Shown: positions 52,752 to 62,045 of the stretch, piece by piece | Layout: each line of letters starts with the position of its first letter | Position numbering within the stretch: the stretch's first letter is position 1 | Assembly (NCBI RefSeq): GCF_900626135.1 | Contig: NZ_LR130785.1 | Coordinates: 312,023-376,022, forward strand | Direction of reading: 5' to 3' | DNA: 64,000 bases | From: Senegalia massiliensis | GTDB taxonomy: Bacteria > Bacillota > Clostridia > Tissierellales > SIT17 | Made by a program: the position numbers and the translations under genes | The notes under the pieces: generated by a model | Seen by the model: the letters and a program-made list of their open reading frames with translations, nothing else | Databases searched by the model: none | Told to the model about the DNA's origin: nothing

Positions 52752-53803
52752 TGGATTTATATAGAAATATTATATATCAAGCTAAAAATAGCTTTAGAGA
52801 TAAAGGATTTTTATTCTGGTCACTTCTTTACCCTATTATTATGGTAACATTTTTCTATATAGCTTTTAGTGGAATTACAAATGTGAAATTAGAAAAAATA
52901 AATGTAGCTATTGAAGAGGATAGTAATATAAAACCTATACTTCAAGATATAGATATTTTAAATGTAGAAGAAATTTCAGATAGGGAAGCAAAAGAAAAAT
53001 TAGAAAAAGAAAAGATAGATGGATTTATTAATAATGATTTAAGTTTAATTGTAAATGATTCAGGTCTTAATCAAACGGTAATTAAGTCTATATTAGATCA
53101 AATTGTGCAAACTAGTGCCTTAGGTAAACCTATAGAAGAATTTGATTTTGAAATAGATTATACAAATGATAAAAACCAAAAAGAAAATGGGATACTTGTA
53201 ATATTTTATTCTTTAATCGCAATGGTTTCAACATATGGTATATATTCTGGAATAGAAGTGGTTCATTACATCCAGAGTAATTTATCAGAAGTAGCAGCAA
53301 GAATAAATACTACACCTATAAAAAAGAAAACTTTTTTATTAGCCGGAATAATAGTAGGACTTATGCTTAACTTTGCATCTAATATTTTATTATTTATTGT
53401 TATAGAGTTAATAATGAAATTAAATCTAATAACCAATATAGGATATAGCCTTATTTTTATAATTTTAGGCAATTTATTTGGAATTGTATTTGGTATATTT
53501 ATAGGGGTATCAAACAATAAGAATATAAATGTTAAAACAATGATAGCTATTACATCTACAGTTGTTTTATCAGCATTATCAGGACTATTTAATACAAATA
53601 TTAAAATAATGATAGAAAAATATGCACCTATACTTGCAAAGATAAACCCTATTGCAGTAATTACAAATAATTTATATAAGATTAATTTATTAAATAATAC
53701 TGATGGAATATTTGAAGGTATAATCATTTTATTAGCTTATTTTCTAATATTATCACTTATATCTTTAGTGTTTTTAAGGAGGAGACAATATGATAGTATA
53801 TAA
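52751..53803 (+). CDS. ABC-2 type permease subunit 1
   Basis: 350 residues: N-terminal helix (about 20-40), an extracytoplasmic domain (45-140) and five further helices (about 150-345), the standard ABC-2 layout. The GTG start overlaps the ATPase stop. The substrate is unknown; homologous exporters handle peptides, lantibiotics or lipids. It overlaps the second permease by 14 nt. Confidence 0.88.
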   Translation: MDLYRNIIYQAKNSFRDKGFLFWSLLYPIIMVTFFYIAFSGITNVKLEKINVAIEEDSNIKPILQDIDILNVEEISDREAKEKLEKEKIDGFINNDLSLIVNDSGLNQTVIKSILDQIVQTSALGKPIEEFDFEIDYTNDKNQKENGILVIFYSLIAMVSTYGIYSGIEVVHYIQSNLSEVAARINTTPIKKKTFLLAGIIVGLMLNFASNILLFIVIELIMKLNLITNIGYSLIFIILGNLFGIVFGIFIGVSNNKNINVKTMIAITSTVVLSALSGLFNTNIKIMIEKYAPILAKINPIAVITNNLYKINLLNNTDGIFEGIIILLAYFLILSLISLVFLRRRQYDSI

Positions 53804-54914
53804 ATATTTTTTAAAAACTGCCCTTAGACATAAAATGATAATATTATCCTATGCACTTATATTTTTCGTACTTTCAGTAATTAATGGCATAGATACAGAA
53901 AATAGAGAGATTACATTTAATGAAACAAAACTTGATATAGCTATTGTAGATAATTCTAATTCTGATTTGTCTAGAGGTCTAAAAGATTATTTAGGTGAAA
54001 ATAATAATATAGTGAATTTAAAAAATAATATTAAAGAAATAAAAGAACAAATATTTTTGCAACAAATAGATGCAGCTATTATAATACCAAGTGATTTCGA
54101 AGAAAATGTAATGGAAAAACAAAAGTCACTGGAAGTTATAAAAGATGATAGAAAGATAAGCTCTATCCAAATAGAAAATGAAATAAATAAATATCTTATA
54201 TTTGCAAATGCAAGTAAGGTAAGTGGTGAATTTAAAATTGAATCTATAAATAATGCATTAAAAGAAAATACTGATGTAGAAATATTAGAAAAATCTTCTG
54301 ATGTCAATAATGCAGCTAACATTTGGTTTAAATATTATTTTAATTTTACTGCATACATTATAACAGCTATTTATATAGCAGTAATGGGACTTATAATGAT
54401 TGAATTTAAAGATGAAAAATTAGAAAATAGAACAAAAATATCATCTAAGAAATTTTTAAATTATAATAAAGAAATGTATTTAGGTCAAGTTACACTTGGA
54501 GTAATTATCACAGCATTATTTGTAATCGGAAGTATAGTTTTAAAAGGACAGCATTTAGAAGAAGTTAACTTCACAAAGTATATTGTAAATGTAAGTGTAT
54601 TTTCATTTGCTATATTATGTCTCACTTTTTTAATCAATAATTTAACTAAAAGTAGATTTGTAATTAATGGATTAAGTACTGTATTATCTCTTGGGACTTC
54701 TTTTATATCAGGAGTGATGGTTCCAGTAGAATATTTAAGTGATAAGGTTATAACAATAGCTAAGTTTTTTCCAACATATTATTATATAAAAATAAATAAT
54801 ATGGATATATCTTCATTAAGTGATATAAGATATGAATTAATTGTTCAAATATTATTTGGAGTAGCATTTCTACTTTTAGGACTCTATTTTTCAAAAGTAA
54901 AACAAAAGGCCTAA
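53790..54914 (+). CDS. ABC-2 type permease subunit 2
   Basis: 374 residues, an ABC-2 permease with N-terminal helix (about 12-32), an extracytoplasmic domain (35-175) and five C-terminal helices ending at AFLLLGLYFSKVKQKA. Together with the preceding subunit it forms a heterodimeric exporter. The ATG follows GGAGGAG. A long hairpin follows before the zinc-peptidase gene. Confidence 0.88.
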   Translation: MIVYKYFLKTALRHKMIILSYALIFFVLSVINGIDTENREITFNETKLDIAIVDNSNSDLSRGLKDYLGENNNIVNLKNNIKEIKEQIFLQQIDAAIIIPSDFEENVMEKQKSLEVIKDDRKISSIQIENEINKYLIFANASKVSGEFKIESINNALKENTDVEILEKSSDVNNAANIWFKYYFNFTAYIITAIYIAVMGLIMIEFKDEKLENRTKISSKKFLNYNKEMYLGQVTLGVIITALFVIGSIVLKGQHLEEVNFTKYIVNVSVFSFAILCLTFLINNLTKSRFVINGLSTVLSLGTSFISGVMVPVEYLSDKVITIAKFFPTYYYIKINNMDISSLSDIRYELIVQILFGVAFLLLGLYFSKVKQKA

Positions 54915-54929
54915 CACATATGTTAATAG

Positions 54930-54970
54930 ACATAATATTATGATAAAATAAAACTATCATAATATTATGT
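54930..54970 (+). terminator. Long hairpin before the zinc-peptidase gene
   Basis: ACATAATATTATGATA (54930-54945) pairs perfectly with TATCATAATATTATGT (54955-54970) around a 9-nt loop, but only a single T-poor stretch follows. CTAACACAT (54911-54919) can instead pair with ATGTGTTAG (54967-54975), which would hide part of the TTAGGAGG site of the next gene. Confidence 0.5.
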
Positions 54971-54986
54971 GTTAGGAGGTTTTGTT

Positions 54987-56567
54987 TTGAAAAGAACAAA
55001 AACTATATTTATTACATTTGCACTTATTTTAGTTTTAACTTTGATATATATGATAATAGCTACATTTATAAGTTTAGAAAATCTATATACTTTCTCATTT
55101 ATAACTTCAGCTTTTTTAATATTTGTTTCTTTAATAATAGCATTAAAAAAGAAAAGAATATTTATATATAAGGATAAATTTTCTAAAGGGATTTTAGTTG
55201 TTTCAATTATTATCTTAAGCTTTATTAATGTAGGAATATCGTATATATATGTGGATAAAATTGAGGATACAAAACATACTACATTTAATCAATTTGCAAA
55301 ATCAAATTTACCAAAGGATAAAACAAAAAAAGAATATAAACAATATAATGGGGAGAAACTAACAATTCTTTATAGAAAATCTTCTGAACCAGGAATAGAA
55401 CTTATAAATAAATATATAAAAGACGTAAAAAAAGATTCAACAAAGATATACAAAGGTGTGAAATATGATCCATTAACTATAAAAATAACTGATCCTGAAA
55501 CATTTAGTGAGGATATAATAGTAAACGATTTTACAGGTGGATATTATTATGAAGATTTAAAACAAATAAAAATACCAATAAATGATGTATATAATGAAGT
55601 TCTTGCATTAGATACTGTAAATGAATTTAAATTTGTATTAAGACATGAATATTCACATTATATATCACATATGTATAGATTAAAAAATAATATAGAAAAA
55701 GATAAAATACCAATTTGGTTTGAAGAAGGAGTAGCATCATTTATAGGAGCAGATAATATCGGTACTCCAAATATTATAGTAGATGGAATAACTCCTTTTG
55801 AACAATTAACTAAGCCTGAAGAATGGGCAAGTAATAATGGATATGAGCAGAGTTATAAAATGATATATCTCTTAGTATATAATCATGGAGAAAATGTAAT
55901 AGAAGAGATATTACTTGGATTAAAAGATAAATCATTTGATGAATCATTTAAAAAAGCTACAGGTAAAACTGTAAAAGATTATGAAAACCAATTGAAAAAA
56001 CATTTTAATAATGGTTGGGAGACATTCCCACAAATAAATCTTCAAAAGAAGATGAAAGGCATAGAAGAAGAAAGAATAGCTGGAATAAAAAAATATATAG
56101 AAACATACCCAGATAATATTGATGCAATAAAACAATTAGCCTCTTTATATAGTAGAAATAATAATTTTGAACGAGTATCAGAAGTATTGAAATTAGCCAT
56201 AGAAAAGAAAAATGATTCTCATCTTTGGAGTTTATTAGCACAAAACTATTTGAAATTAAACGAATTTGAAAAAGCAAAAGATGCTTTTAAAAACTCTTTA
56301 GAGATTAATAGTGATGTAGGGACTAATTATGAATATTTAGCAGAGATTTATCTTTTATATGATATAGATAAAAGTATAGAAATACTACAAAGTGGTTTAG
56401 ATAAAGTAGTATATCCAGATTTATTAAAACCAAAAATTCAACAATATAAAAAATTAAAAGATGATTTAGAATCAGGAAAAAAAGAAGCATATAATAATTT
56501 TCTTGAATTTAATAATTTAGATGAAAATATAAAAGGTGCTCTTATAGAAGAGGTGAAAGATTATTGA
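54987..56567 (+). CDS. Membrane-anchored zinc peptidase (peptidase-MA-like) with TPR region
   Basis: 526 residues: three N-terminal membrane helices (1-90), a linker, then a gluzincin-type metalloprotease domain with H-E-Y-S-H (LRHEYSHYISHMYR) and downstream Glu in IPIWFEEGVASFIGADN, and a C-terminal TPR region (about 365-500, SLLAQNYLKLNEFEKAKDAFKNSLEINSD). The HExxH and WxxEG pattern fits the peptidase_MA family. The TTG at 54987 follows GGAGG; the upstream GTG at 54969 overlaps that site. Substrate unknown; it follows the ABC exporter genes, so it may act on the exported peptide (inference). Confidence 0.85.
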   Translation: MKRTKTIFITFALILVLTLIYMIIATFISLENLYTFSFITSAFLIFVSLIIALKKKRIFIYKDKFSKGILVVSIIILSFINVGISYIYVDKIEDTKHTTFNQFAKSNLPKDKTKKEYKQYNGEKLTILYRKSSEPGIELINKYIKDVKKDSTKIYKGVKYDPLTIKITDPETFSEDIIVNDFTGGYYYEDLKQIKIPINDVYNEVLALDTVNEFKFVLRHEYSHYISHMYRLKNNIEKDKIPIWFEEGVASFIGADNIGTPNIIVDGITPFEQLTKPEEWASNNGYEQSYKMIYLLVYNHGENVIEEILLGLKDKSFDESFKKATGKTVKDYENQLKKHFNNGWETFPQINLQKKMKGIEEERIAGIKKYIETYPDNIDAIKQLASLYSRNNNFERVSEVLKLAIEKKNDSHLWSLLAQNYLKLNEFEKAKDAFKNSLEINSDVGTNYEYLAEIYLLYDIDKSIEILQSGLDKVVYPDLLKPKIQQYKKLKDDLESGKKEAYNNFLEFNNLDENIKGALIEEVKDY

Positions 56568-56580
56568 TGTTCTAATTATT

Positions 56581-57285
56581 ATGTTGATTATTGGAATAGC
56601 AAACACTTTTATTTTATGGCTATTGACAAAACTTAATAAAATATCTAAAGAAAGTAGTCTTTATAAGAGATTAAATATATTTCTTGTCATTGTTCCTCTA
56701 ATTATTATTTATATATATTTTTTGTATTTATTAACTGATACTTATATTGACTGGATTATAGTATCAATACTTGCACTTATAGTAATGGGTATTATAAATA
56801 TTTACGAAAAGAAAGTCAAAAATGATAAATATATAAATAGTACAATGGTAATTACAACTATGATACTAAATTTTATTCTTTTTAATATCATTATTTTATT
56901 TATATTAAGTCCTAATATAAGAATATTTTTATACATTATATTATTTTCCATAGTAGGTAGCACATTTAGAAGTAAAAATAATGATGGAAAAGTAAAATAT
57001 GTAGCTACTATAACATTTATAATATTAATAGTAATATCTTTAATAACAAAAAATTACATGGGTATACAAAGCAAACCTGAAAGAATAGCTGATGATTATA
57101 TGATAGAAAAAGGGTATGATTTAGATGAAATTTATAATAGAAATATTGATCACTTTAAAATTAAGAATGAACCTATTAATATAACATATATAACAAAAGG
57201 AGAAAATAATAAAAAGTTTGGGAAAGTAATTAGTATGAAATATTATGAGGGTAAAATAATAGATTTTAAACTATATGAATATTGA
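56581..57285 (+). CDS. Polytopic membrane protein, unknown
   Basis: 234 residues with about six hydrophobic helices (1-20, 30-55, 58-74, 85-105, 113-128, 135-155) and a soluble C-terminal tail (160-234) holding SKPERIADDYMIEKGYDLDEIYNRN. It has only a weak ribosome site, so translation may depend on the zinc-peptidase gene 13 nt upstream. No family is recognised. Confidence 0.65.
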   Translation: MLIIGIANTFILWLLTKLNKISKESSLYKRLNIFLVIVPLIIIYIYFLYLLTDTYIDWIIVSILALIVMGIINIYEKKVKNDKYINSTMVITTMILNFILFNIIILFILSPNIRIFLYIILFSIVGSTFRSKNNDGKVKYVATITFIILIVISLITKNYMGIQSKPERIADDYMIEKGYDLDEIYNRNIDHFKIKNEPINITYITKGENNKKFGKVISMKYYEGKIIDFKLYEY

Positions 57286-57296
57286 TAATTTAACTT

Positions 57297-57328
57297 AAAA
57301 ATTGTCAACAATATTGTTGACAATTTTT
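57297..57328. terminator. Terminator, 32-bp perfect palindrome
   Basis: Perfect inverted repeat (57297-57328, centre CAATATTG) with T tail. Its right arm contains the TTGACA (57317-57322) that serves as -35 of the following promoter. Confidence 0.85.
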
Positions 57329-57367
57329 TTATTTATAATATAATGAATAATATTGACCGACTGGTCA
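57317..57367 (+). promoter_or_regulatory. RND operon promoter and TetR-type operator
   Basis: TTGACA (57317-57322), a 16-bp spacer and TATAAT (57339-57344), then TGACC-GACT-GGTCA (57354-57367), a classic TetR-family palindrome placed just downstream of the expected start, where a bound repressor blocks elongation. The TetR gene ends the same operon. Confidence 0.75.
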
Positions 57368-57399
57368 GTTTTAGAGTAAAAATTATTGGAGGTTGAAAT

Positions 57400-58290
57400 A
57401 TGAAAAAGAAATTAGCTATATTTTTAATATCAATATTACTTTTAGGAGTAGTTTCTGCATGCAGTAATGAAGATACAGAGGATGAAACTACAGAGGAAGA
57501 AAAGGTAGCTGTTGAAATAGAAGAAGTGGAAAAAGATACTCTTTCAAACTCATTAACACTAGGTGGAAGAGCTATTATGCAAGCAGAAATGATGATAACA
57601 GCAGATTCATCACTAAAAGTAGATGATATCAAAAAAGGTCTTGGAAAAAAGGTGGAAAAAGACGATGTATTATTCACTTTAAAAGATGGAGAAGAAATAA
57701 AAGAGATAAAATCTCCTTTAGAAGGTATAATATCAACTATAAATATGAAAGAAGATGAATATGTACCTTTAACTAAACCTGCTATGGTAATAGTTGACAA
57801 AGATGCACCTATGACTATTTCCATGAATGTAAGTGAAAATGTAATGGGAGAATTATTTATAGGAAAAGAAGCTTGGGTAGATATAGATTCAATAGATGAA
57901 CAAGGATTAAATGGAAAAATAGTAAGTATATCTCCTACAGTAGACCAAAAAACAGGGTTATATACTGTAAATATATTATTAGATGAAGAAAATAGAAATA
58001 TAAAGCCAGGGATGGCTGCAACTGTTAAAATAGATACTAATGTAGTAAAAAATGCATTAAAGGTTAGAAGTGAATCAATATTAAATATTGGTGAAAAAAA
58101 TATAGTATATATAGTGAAAGATAATAAGGCTATAGAAAAAGAAGTTAAAGTAGGATTAGATACAGGTGATTTTACAGAAATAAAATCAGGATTAAATGAA
58201 GGAGATAAAGTTATATTTAAAGGCCAAAACTATATAGAAGATAATAGTGAAGTTGAAGTTGTAAGAGGTGAAAAAGATGAATCTAACTAA
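57400..58290 (+). CDS. RND efflux membrane-fusion lipoprotein
   Basis: 296 residues: lipoprotein signal with lipobox VSAC (C about residue 22), an acidic linker, a HlyD/AcrA-type barrel-sandwich domain (about 70-125) and a beta-barrel (130-215) with the MASSxxNLG-like GKIVSISPTVDQKTGLYTV, ending in a membrane-proximal domain. No long coiled-coil hairpin is visible, as in Gram-positive adaptors. It should link to the RND pump downstream, which begins 14 nt inside its end. The ATG follows TTGGAGG. Confidence 0.9.
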   Translation: MKKKLAIFLISILLLGVVSACSNEDTEDETTEEEKVAVEIEEVEKDTLSNSLTLGGRAIMQAEMMITADSSLKVDDIKKGLGKKVEKDDVLFTLKDGEEIKEIKSPLEGIISTINMKEDEYVPLTKPAMVIVDKDAPMTISMNVSENVMGELFIGKEAWVDIDSIDEQGLNGKIVSISPTVDQKTGLYTVNILLDEENRNIKPGMAATVKIDTNVVKNALKVRSESILNIGEKNIVYIVKDNKAIEKEVKVGLDTGDFTEIKSGLNEGDKVIFKGQNYIEDNSEVEVVRGEKDESN

Positions 58291-61200
58291 ACTTTCAGTT
58301 AAAAGGCCAGTTACCATTGTAATGGTAACATTAATTGTGGTGCTTTTAGGTGTAGTATCTCTTACAAGGCTTCCAATAGACTTATTACCACAATTTAGTC
58401 TTCCTATAGCAATAGTTCAGACTCAATATAGTGGAGTAGGGCCACAAGAGATTGAAAATCTAGTTACAAAACCATTGGAGCAATCCATAGGTACTGTATC
58501 AAATATTGAAAATGTTTCTAGTATATCCTCCGAGGGAAGTTCTGTTATAATTGCAGAATTTAATTTTGGTACAGATATGGATTTTGCATCTCTTGAGATG
58601 AGAGAAAAAGTAGATATGATAAAAGGATTTTTACCAGAAGGTGCAAATGATCCTATGGTACTTAAAATAGATCCTAATGCAATGCCTGTAATGGAAGCAT
58701 CATTATCAGGTAGTGACGACCTTTCAAGCTTACAAAGATTTGCAGAAGATGAATTATCACCTAGATTAGAAAGACTCGAAGGTGTTGCTTCAGTTAATAT
58801 AAATGGAGGATATCAAAAAGAAATAAGTGTAAAAGCAGATTTAAATCTATTACAAAATTATGGAATTTCAATGGATACATTATCTCAAATCATAGGGGCT
58901 CAAAACATGAGTCTTCCTGGTGGAACAGTTGAAAAAGGAATACAAAATTTAACTATACGTACAACAGGTGAATTTACAGATATAGAAGAAATAAGAAACT
59001 TACCTATTACACTTCCAACAGGAGGTACAATACCATTATCTGATGTAGCAGAAGTAAATTTAGAAAATAAAGAAGTAAAAAGTATATCAAAAATAAATGG
59101 TAAACCTAGTATAAGCATATCAGTTCAAAAACAATCAGGAACTAATACTGTAAGTGTATCTTCTAGAATTAATGATGAACTTGAGAAAATACAAGAAGAA
59201 TTTCCTAAAAGAGATATAAAGGTAGTAATAGATCAAGCTGATTTTATAAATTTATCTATAAACACAGTACTAAAATCAGGTGCACTTGGTGCAGTTCTTG
59301 CTATGATAATATTATTCTTGTTTTTAAGAAATATAAGAACAACTTTAATAGTAGGAACAGCTATACCAGTATCAATAATAGCAACATTCTCACTGATATA
59401 TTTTAATGGAATAACATTAAATCTTATGACACTTGGTGGTCTTGCACTTGGTATAGGGATGCTCGTAGATAACTCTATAGTTGTGCTTGAAAATATATAT
59501 AGATATAGAAGAGATGGTTATAGTAAAGCTGAATCTGCAGTGAAAGGTACAAAGGAAGTTGCTATGGCAGTTACAGCATCAACTCTTACAACTGTTGCAG
59601 TGTTTCTACCAATAGTATTTGTAGAAGGAATTACATCTACAATATTTAAGGAACTTGCACTCACAGTTACATTTTCACTTTTAGCATCTTTAGCAGTATC
59701 ACTTACTCTTGTGCCAATGTTATCTTCACAAATATTAAATGTAGATATTAATAATGAAGAAAAATCTAAGAGAAAGTCATTTATATTACATTCTTTTGAT
59801 AAAGGCTTTGCAAAATTAGAAAGTATATATAAGAGAGTGCTTAGTTGGAGTTTAGGACATAGAAAATCTACTATAATTATAGCTTTATTAGTATTTTCAC
59901 TAAGTATAGCATCTCTAATACCTGTAGGAGCTGAATTTATACCAGCTACAGATGAAGGACAATTTACAGTATCAGTTAATTTACCTATAGGTTCAGAATT
60001 AGATAGAACAAGAGAAGTAGTAGTAGATGTAGAAAATAGATTAGAAGATATGGATATAATTGATACAGTATTTACTTCAATAGGATCTGGAGGAGCATTT
60101 TCTATGGGTGGTAGTACTGAAAATCAAGCTACAATAACAGGAGTACTCAAAAAAGAAAGAGAAGAATCCACTTTTAATGTAGCAGAAAATATAAGAGAAA
60201 AATTAAGTAATATAGCTGGTGCAGATATAAATGTAAATGTAACAAGTAATGCCATGGGACCAGCAAGTATGGGTGGAGCTCCAGTAAGTATAGAAATAAA
60301 AGGTCAAGATTTAGATAGATTAGAAGATATTTCAGAAGACTTTGTATCAATAATAGAAAATGTAGAAGGAACAAGAGAAGTAAGTTCAAATATAGGAGAA
60401 GGTATACCAGAAGTAGAGGTTGATATAGATAGCTTAAAAGCAAGTAATTATGGGCTTACTACAGCGCAAATAGGTAATGCAGTAAAAAGTGTAATATCTG
60501 GTACAACAGCAAGTAGATATACTACAGAAGGTAACGAAATAGACATAGTATTAAAGGGAAATGATTTATATTCAGAAAACCTAGAGAATCTAAAAAATCT
60601 TCCTATAAGTACTCCTATGGGTTCACAAATATCACTTGAAAAAGTAGCAGATGTAAAAATTGTTAATGGTCCAATATCAATAAATAGAGATAGTCAATCT
60701 AGAATGGTTACAGTAAATAGTAAAATACAAGGAAGAGATTTAAGCAGTGTAATAACTGATATAGAAGAAAAATTAGAAGATTATGATTTGGAAAATGGAT
60801 ATAGCTATGAAATAGCAGGAGAAAATGAACAACTAGAAGAAGCATTTGGTGATTTAGGGCTTGCACTTGTTTTAGCAATAGTGCTTGTATATATGATTCT
60901 TGCATCACAATTTGAATCATTACTTCATCCATTTACAATAATGTTTACTGTGCCACTTTCAATAGCAGGTGGAGCATTAGGACTTTTTATAACAAACAGA
61001 ACATTAAATGTAACTTCATTAATAGGAGCTATAATGCTTATAGGTATAGTAGTTAATAATGCTATAGTTCTTATAGACTATATAAATACAAGAAGAAAAG
61101 ATGGAGAAGAGAGAAATATAGCTATAAAAAATGCAGGACCTATAAGACTTAGACCAATACTTATGACAACACTTACAACAGTATTAGGACTCTTACCTAT

Positions 61201-61351
61201 AGCAATAGGACTTGGAGAAGGTTCTGAAATACAAGCACCAATGGCAACAGTAGTAATAGGAGGCCTATTACTCTCTACAATATTAACTCTGGTACTTATA
61301 CCAGTAATGTATACGATATTTGATGATATATCACTTAAATTTAGAAAATAA
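58277..61351 (+). CDS. RND-family multidrug efflux pump (HAE1-like)
   Basis: A 1024-residue inner-membrane pump with the RND layout: helix 1, a large porter domain (about 40-330), helices 2-6, a second porter domain (about 560-860) and helices 7-12. The family motif LPIDLLPQFSLPIAIV and the transmembrane GIGMLVDNSIVVLENIYRY (proton-relay Asp) are clear. It exports drugs or lipophilic compounds with the adaptor upstream. The ATG at 58277 follows AGAGGTG; it overlaps the adaptor gene by 14 nt. Third in the operon is its likely TetR repressor. Confidence 0.95.
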   Translation: MNLTKLSVKRPVTIVMVTLIVVLLGVVSLTRLPIDLLPQFSLPIAIVQTQYSGVGPQEIENLVTKPLEQSIGTVSNIENVSSISSEGSSVIIAEFNFGTDMDFASLEMREKVDMIKGFLPEGANDPMVLKIDPNAMPVMEASLSGSDDLSSLQRFAEDELSPRLERLEGVASVNINGGYQKEISVKADLNLLQNYGISMDTLSQIIGAQNMSLPGGTVEKGIQNLTIRTTGEFTDIEEIRNLPITLPTGGTIPLSDVAEVNLENKEVKSISKINGKPSISISVQKQSGTNTVSVSSRINDELEKIQEEFPKRDIKVVIDQADFINLSINTVLKSGALGAVLAMIILFLFLRNIRTTLIVGTAIPVSIIATFSLIYFNGITLNLMTLGGLALGIGMLVDNSIVVLENIYRYRRDGYSKAESAVKGTKEVAMAVTASTLTTVAVFLPIVFVEGITSTIFKELALTVTFSLLASLAVSLTLVPMLSSQILNVDINNEEKSKRKSFILHSFDKGFAKLESIYKRVLSWSLGHRKSTIIIALLVFSLSIASLIPVGAEFIPATDEGQFTVSVNLPIGSELDRTREVVVDVENRLEDMDIIDTVFTSIGSGGAFSMGGSTENQATITGVLKKEREESTFNVAENIREKLSNIAGADINVNVTSNAMGPASMGGAPVSIEIKGQDLDRLEDISEDFVSIIENVEGTREVSSNIGEGIPEVEVDIDSLKASNYGLTTAQIGNAVKSVISGTTASRYTTEGNEIDIVLKGNDLYSENLENLKNLPISTPMGSQISLEKVADVKIVNGPISINRDSQSRMVTVNSKIQGRDLSSVITDIEEKLEDYDLENGYSYEIAGENEQLEEAFGDLGLALVLAIVLVYMILASQFESLLHPFTIMFTVPLSIAGGALGLFITNRTLNVTSLIGAIMLIGIVVNNAIVLIDYINTRRKDGEERNIAIKNAGPIRLRPILMTTLTTVLGLLPIAIGLGEGSEIQAPMATVVIGGLLLSTILTLVLIPVMYTIFDDISLKFRK

Positions 61352-61388
61352 GATATAGACAATATAAACAAAAGTTGTAGGTGATAAA

Positions 61389-61967
61389 ATGCATGTAAAA
61401 CAAGAAAAAGAAAAAGATATTATAAAAGCTGCAGCAAAAGTTTTTTCTGAAAATGGATTTCATAAAGCAAAAATGCAGACTATAGCAGATACTGCAAATG
61501 TAGGTAAAGGTACAATATATGAATATTTTAAAAGTAAAAATCATCTTTTTGAAGAGATGATAAAGTATTTCATAATCAGTTATATAGATTCATTACAAAA
61601 TTTGATAGATAAATCAACAAATCTGAAAGAAACCTTAGTTGAAATAGCTAAATTTCATGGAGAATTCATAAGAATTCATATAGATATGTGGAATAATCTT
61701 ATGAGTAATTCAGTAGATTTATCAGAAAATATGACAAAAGAAATATGTAGTATAAAAGAGTACCTTTTAAATACAGTTTCAAAATTAATAAGAGAATATA
61801 AAGATAAAGGTGAAATAAGAAACAATATAGATGAAAAAGTATTTGTAATGAGCCTTTTTGGAACATTAAACTTTTTTTATGCAGAAGGTATAGGAGTGGA
61901 AAAAAGAGAATTAGAAAATATTGACCCTATACCTGTCATAGATATGTTAATTAATGGAATAAAATAA
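61389..61967 (+). CDS. TetR-family transcriptional repressor
   Basis: 192 residues: N-terminal HTH (DIIKAAAKVFSENGFHKAKMQTIADTANVGKGTIYEYFKSKNHLFEEM) and an all-helical ligand-binding domain. The ATG follows GTAGGTG. As the last gene of the RND operon it probably binds the TGACC-N4-GGTCA palindrome at 57354 and is released by the pump substrates; binding is inferred. Confidence 0.92.
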   Translation: MHVKQEKEKDIIKAAAKVFSENGFHKAKMQTIADTANVGKGTIYEYFKSKNHLFEEMIKYFIISYIDSLQNLIDKSTNLKETLVEIAKFHGEFIRIHIDMWNNLMSNSVDLSENMTKEICSIKEYLLNTVSKLIREYKDKGEIRNNIDEKVFVMSLFGTLNFFYAEGIGVEKRELENIDPIPVIDMLINGIK

Positions 61968-61973
61968 GAACAA

Positions 61974-62007
61974 AAAATCTCACAGAGGAATCTGTGGGAT
62001 TTTTTGC
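61974..62007 (+). terminator. Terminator of the RND operon
   Basis: AAAAAATCTCACAGA (61974-61988) pairs with TCTGTGGGATTTTTT (61993-62007), one G-T pair, loop GGAA. Confidence 0.85.
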
Positions 62008-62045
62008 ATATTATAGTATAATAAAAGAAAGAAATGAGGGATATT

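Noticed and set aside
60174..60443. Leu-rich minus-strand open frames inside the RND pump gene (also 60708-60932 and 58900-59118)
   Set aside because: Antisense shadows of a clearly coding plus-strand gene; Leu-rich composition is the complement of its codon usage.
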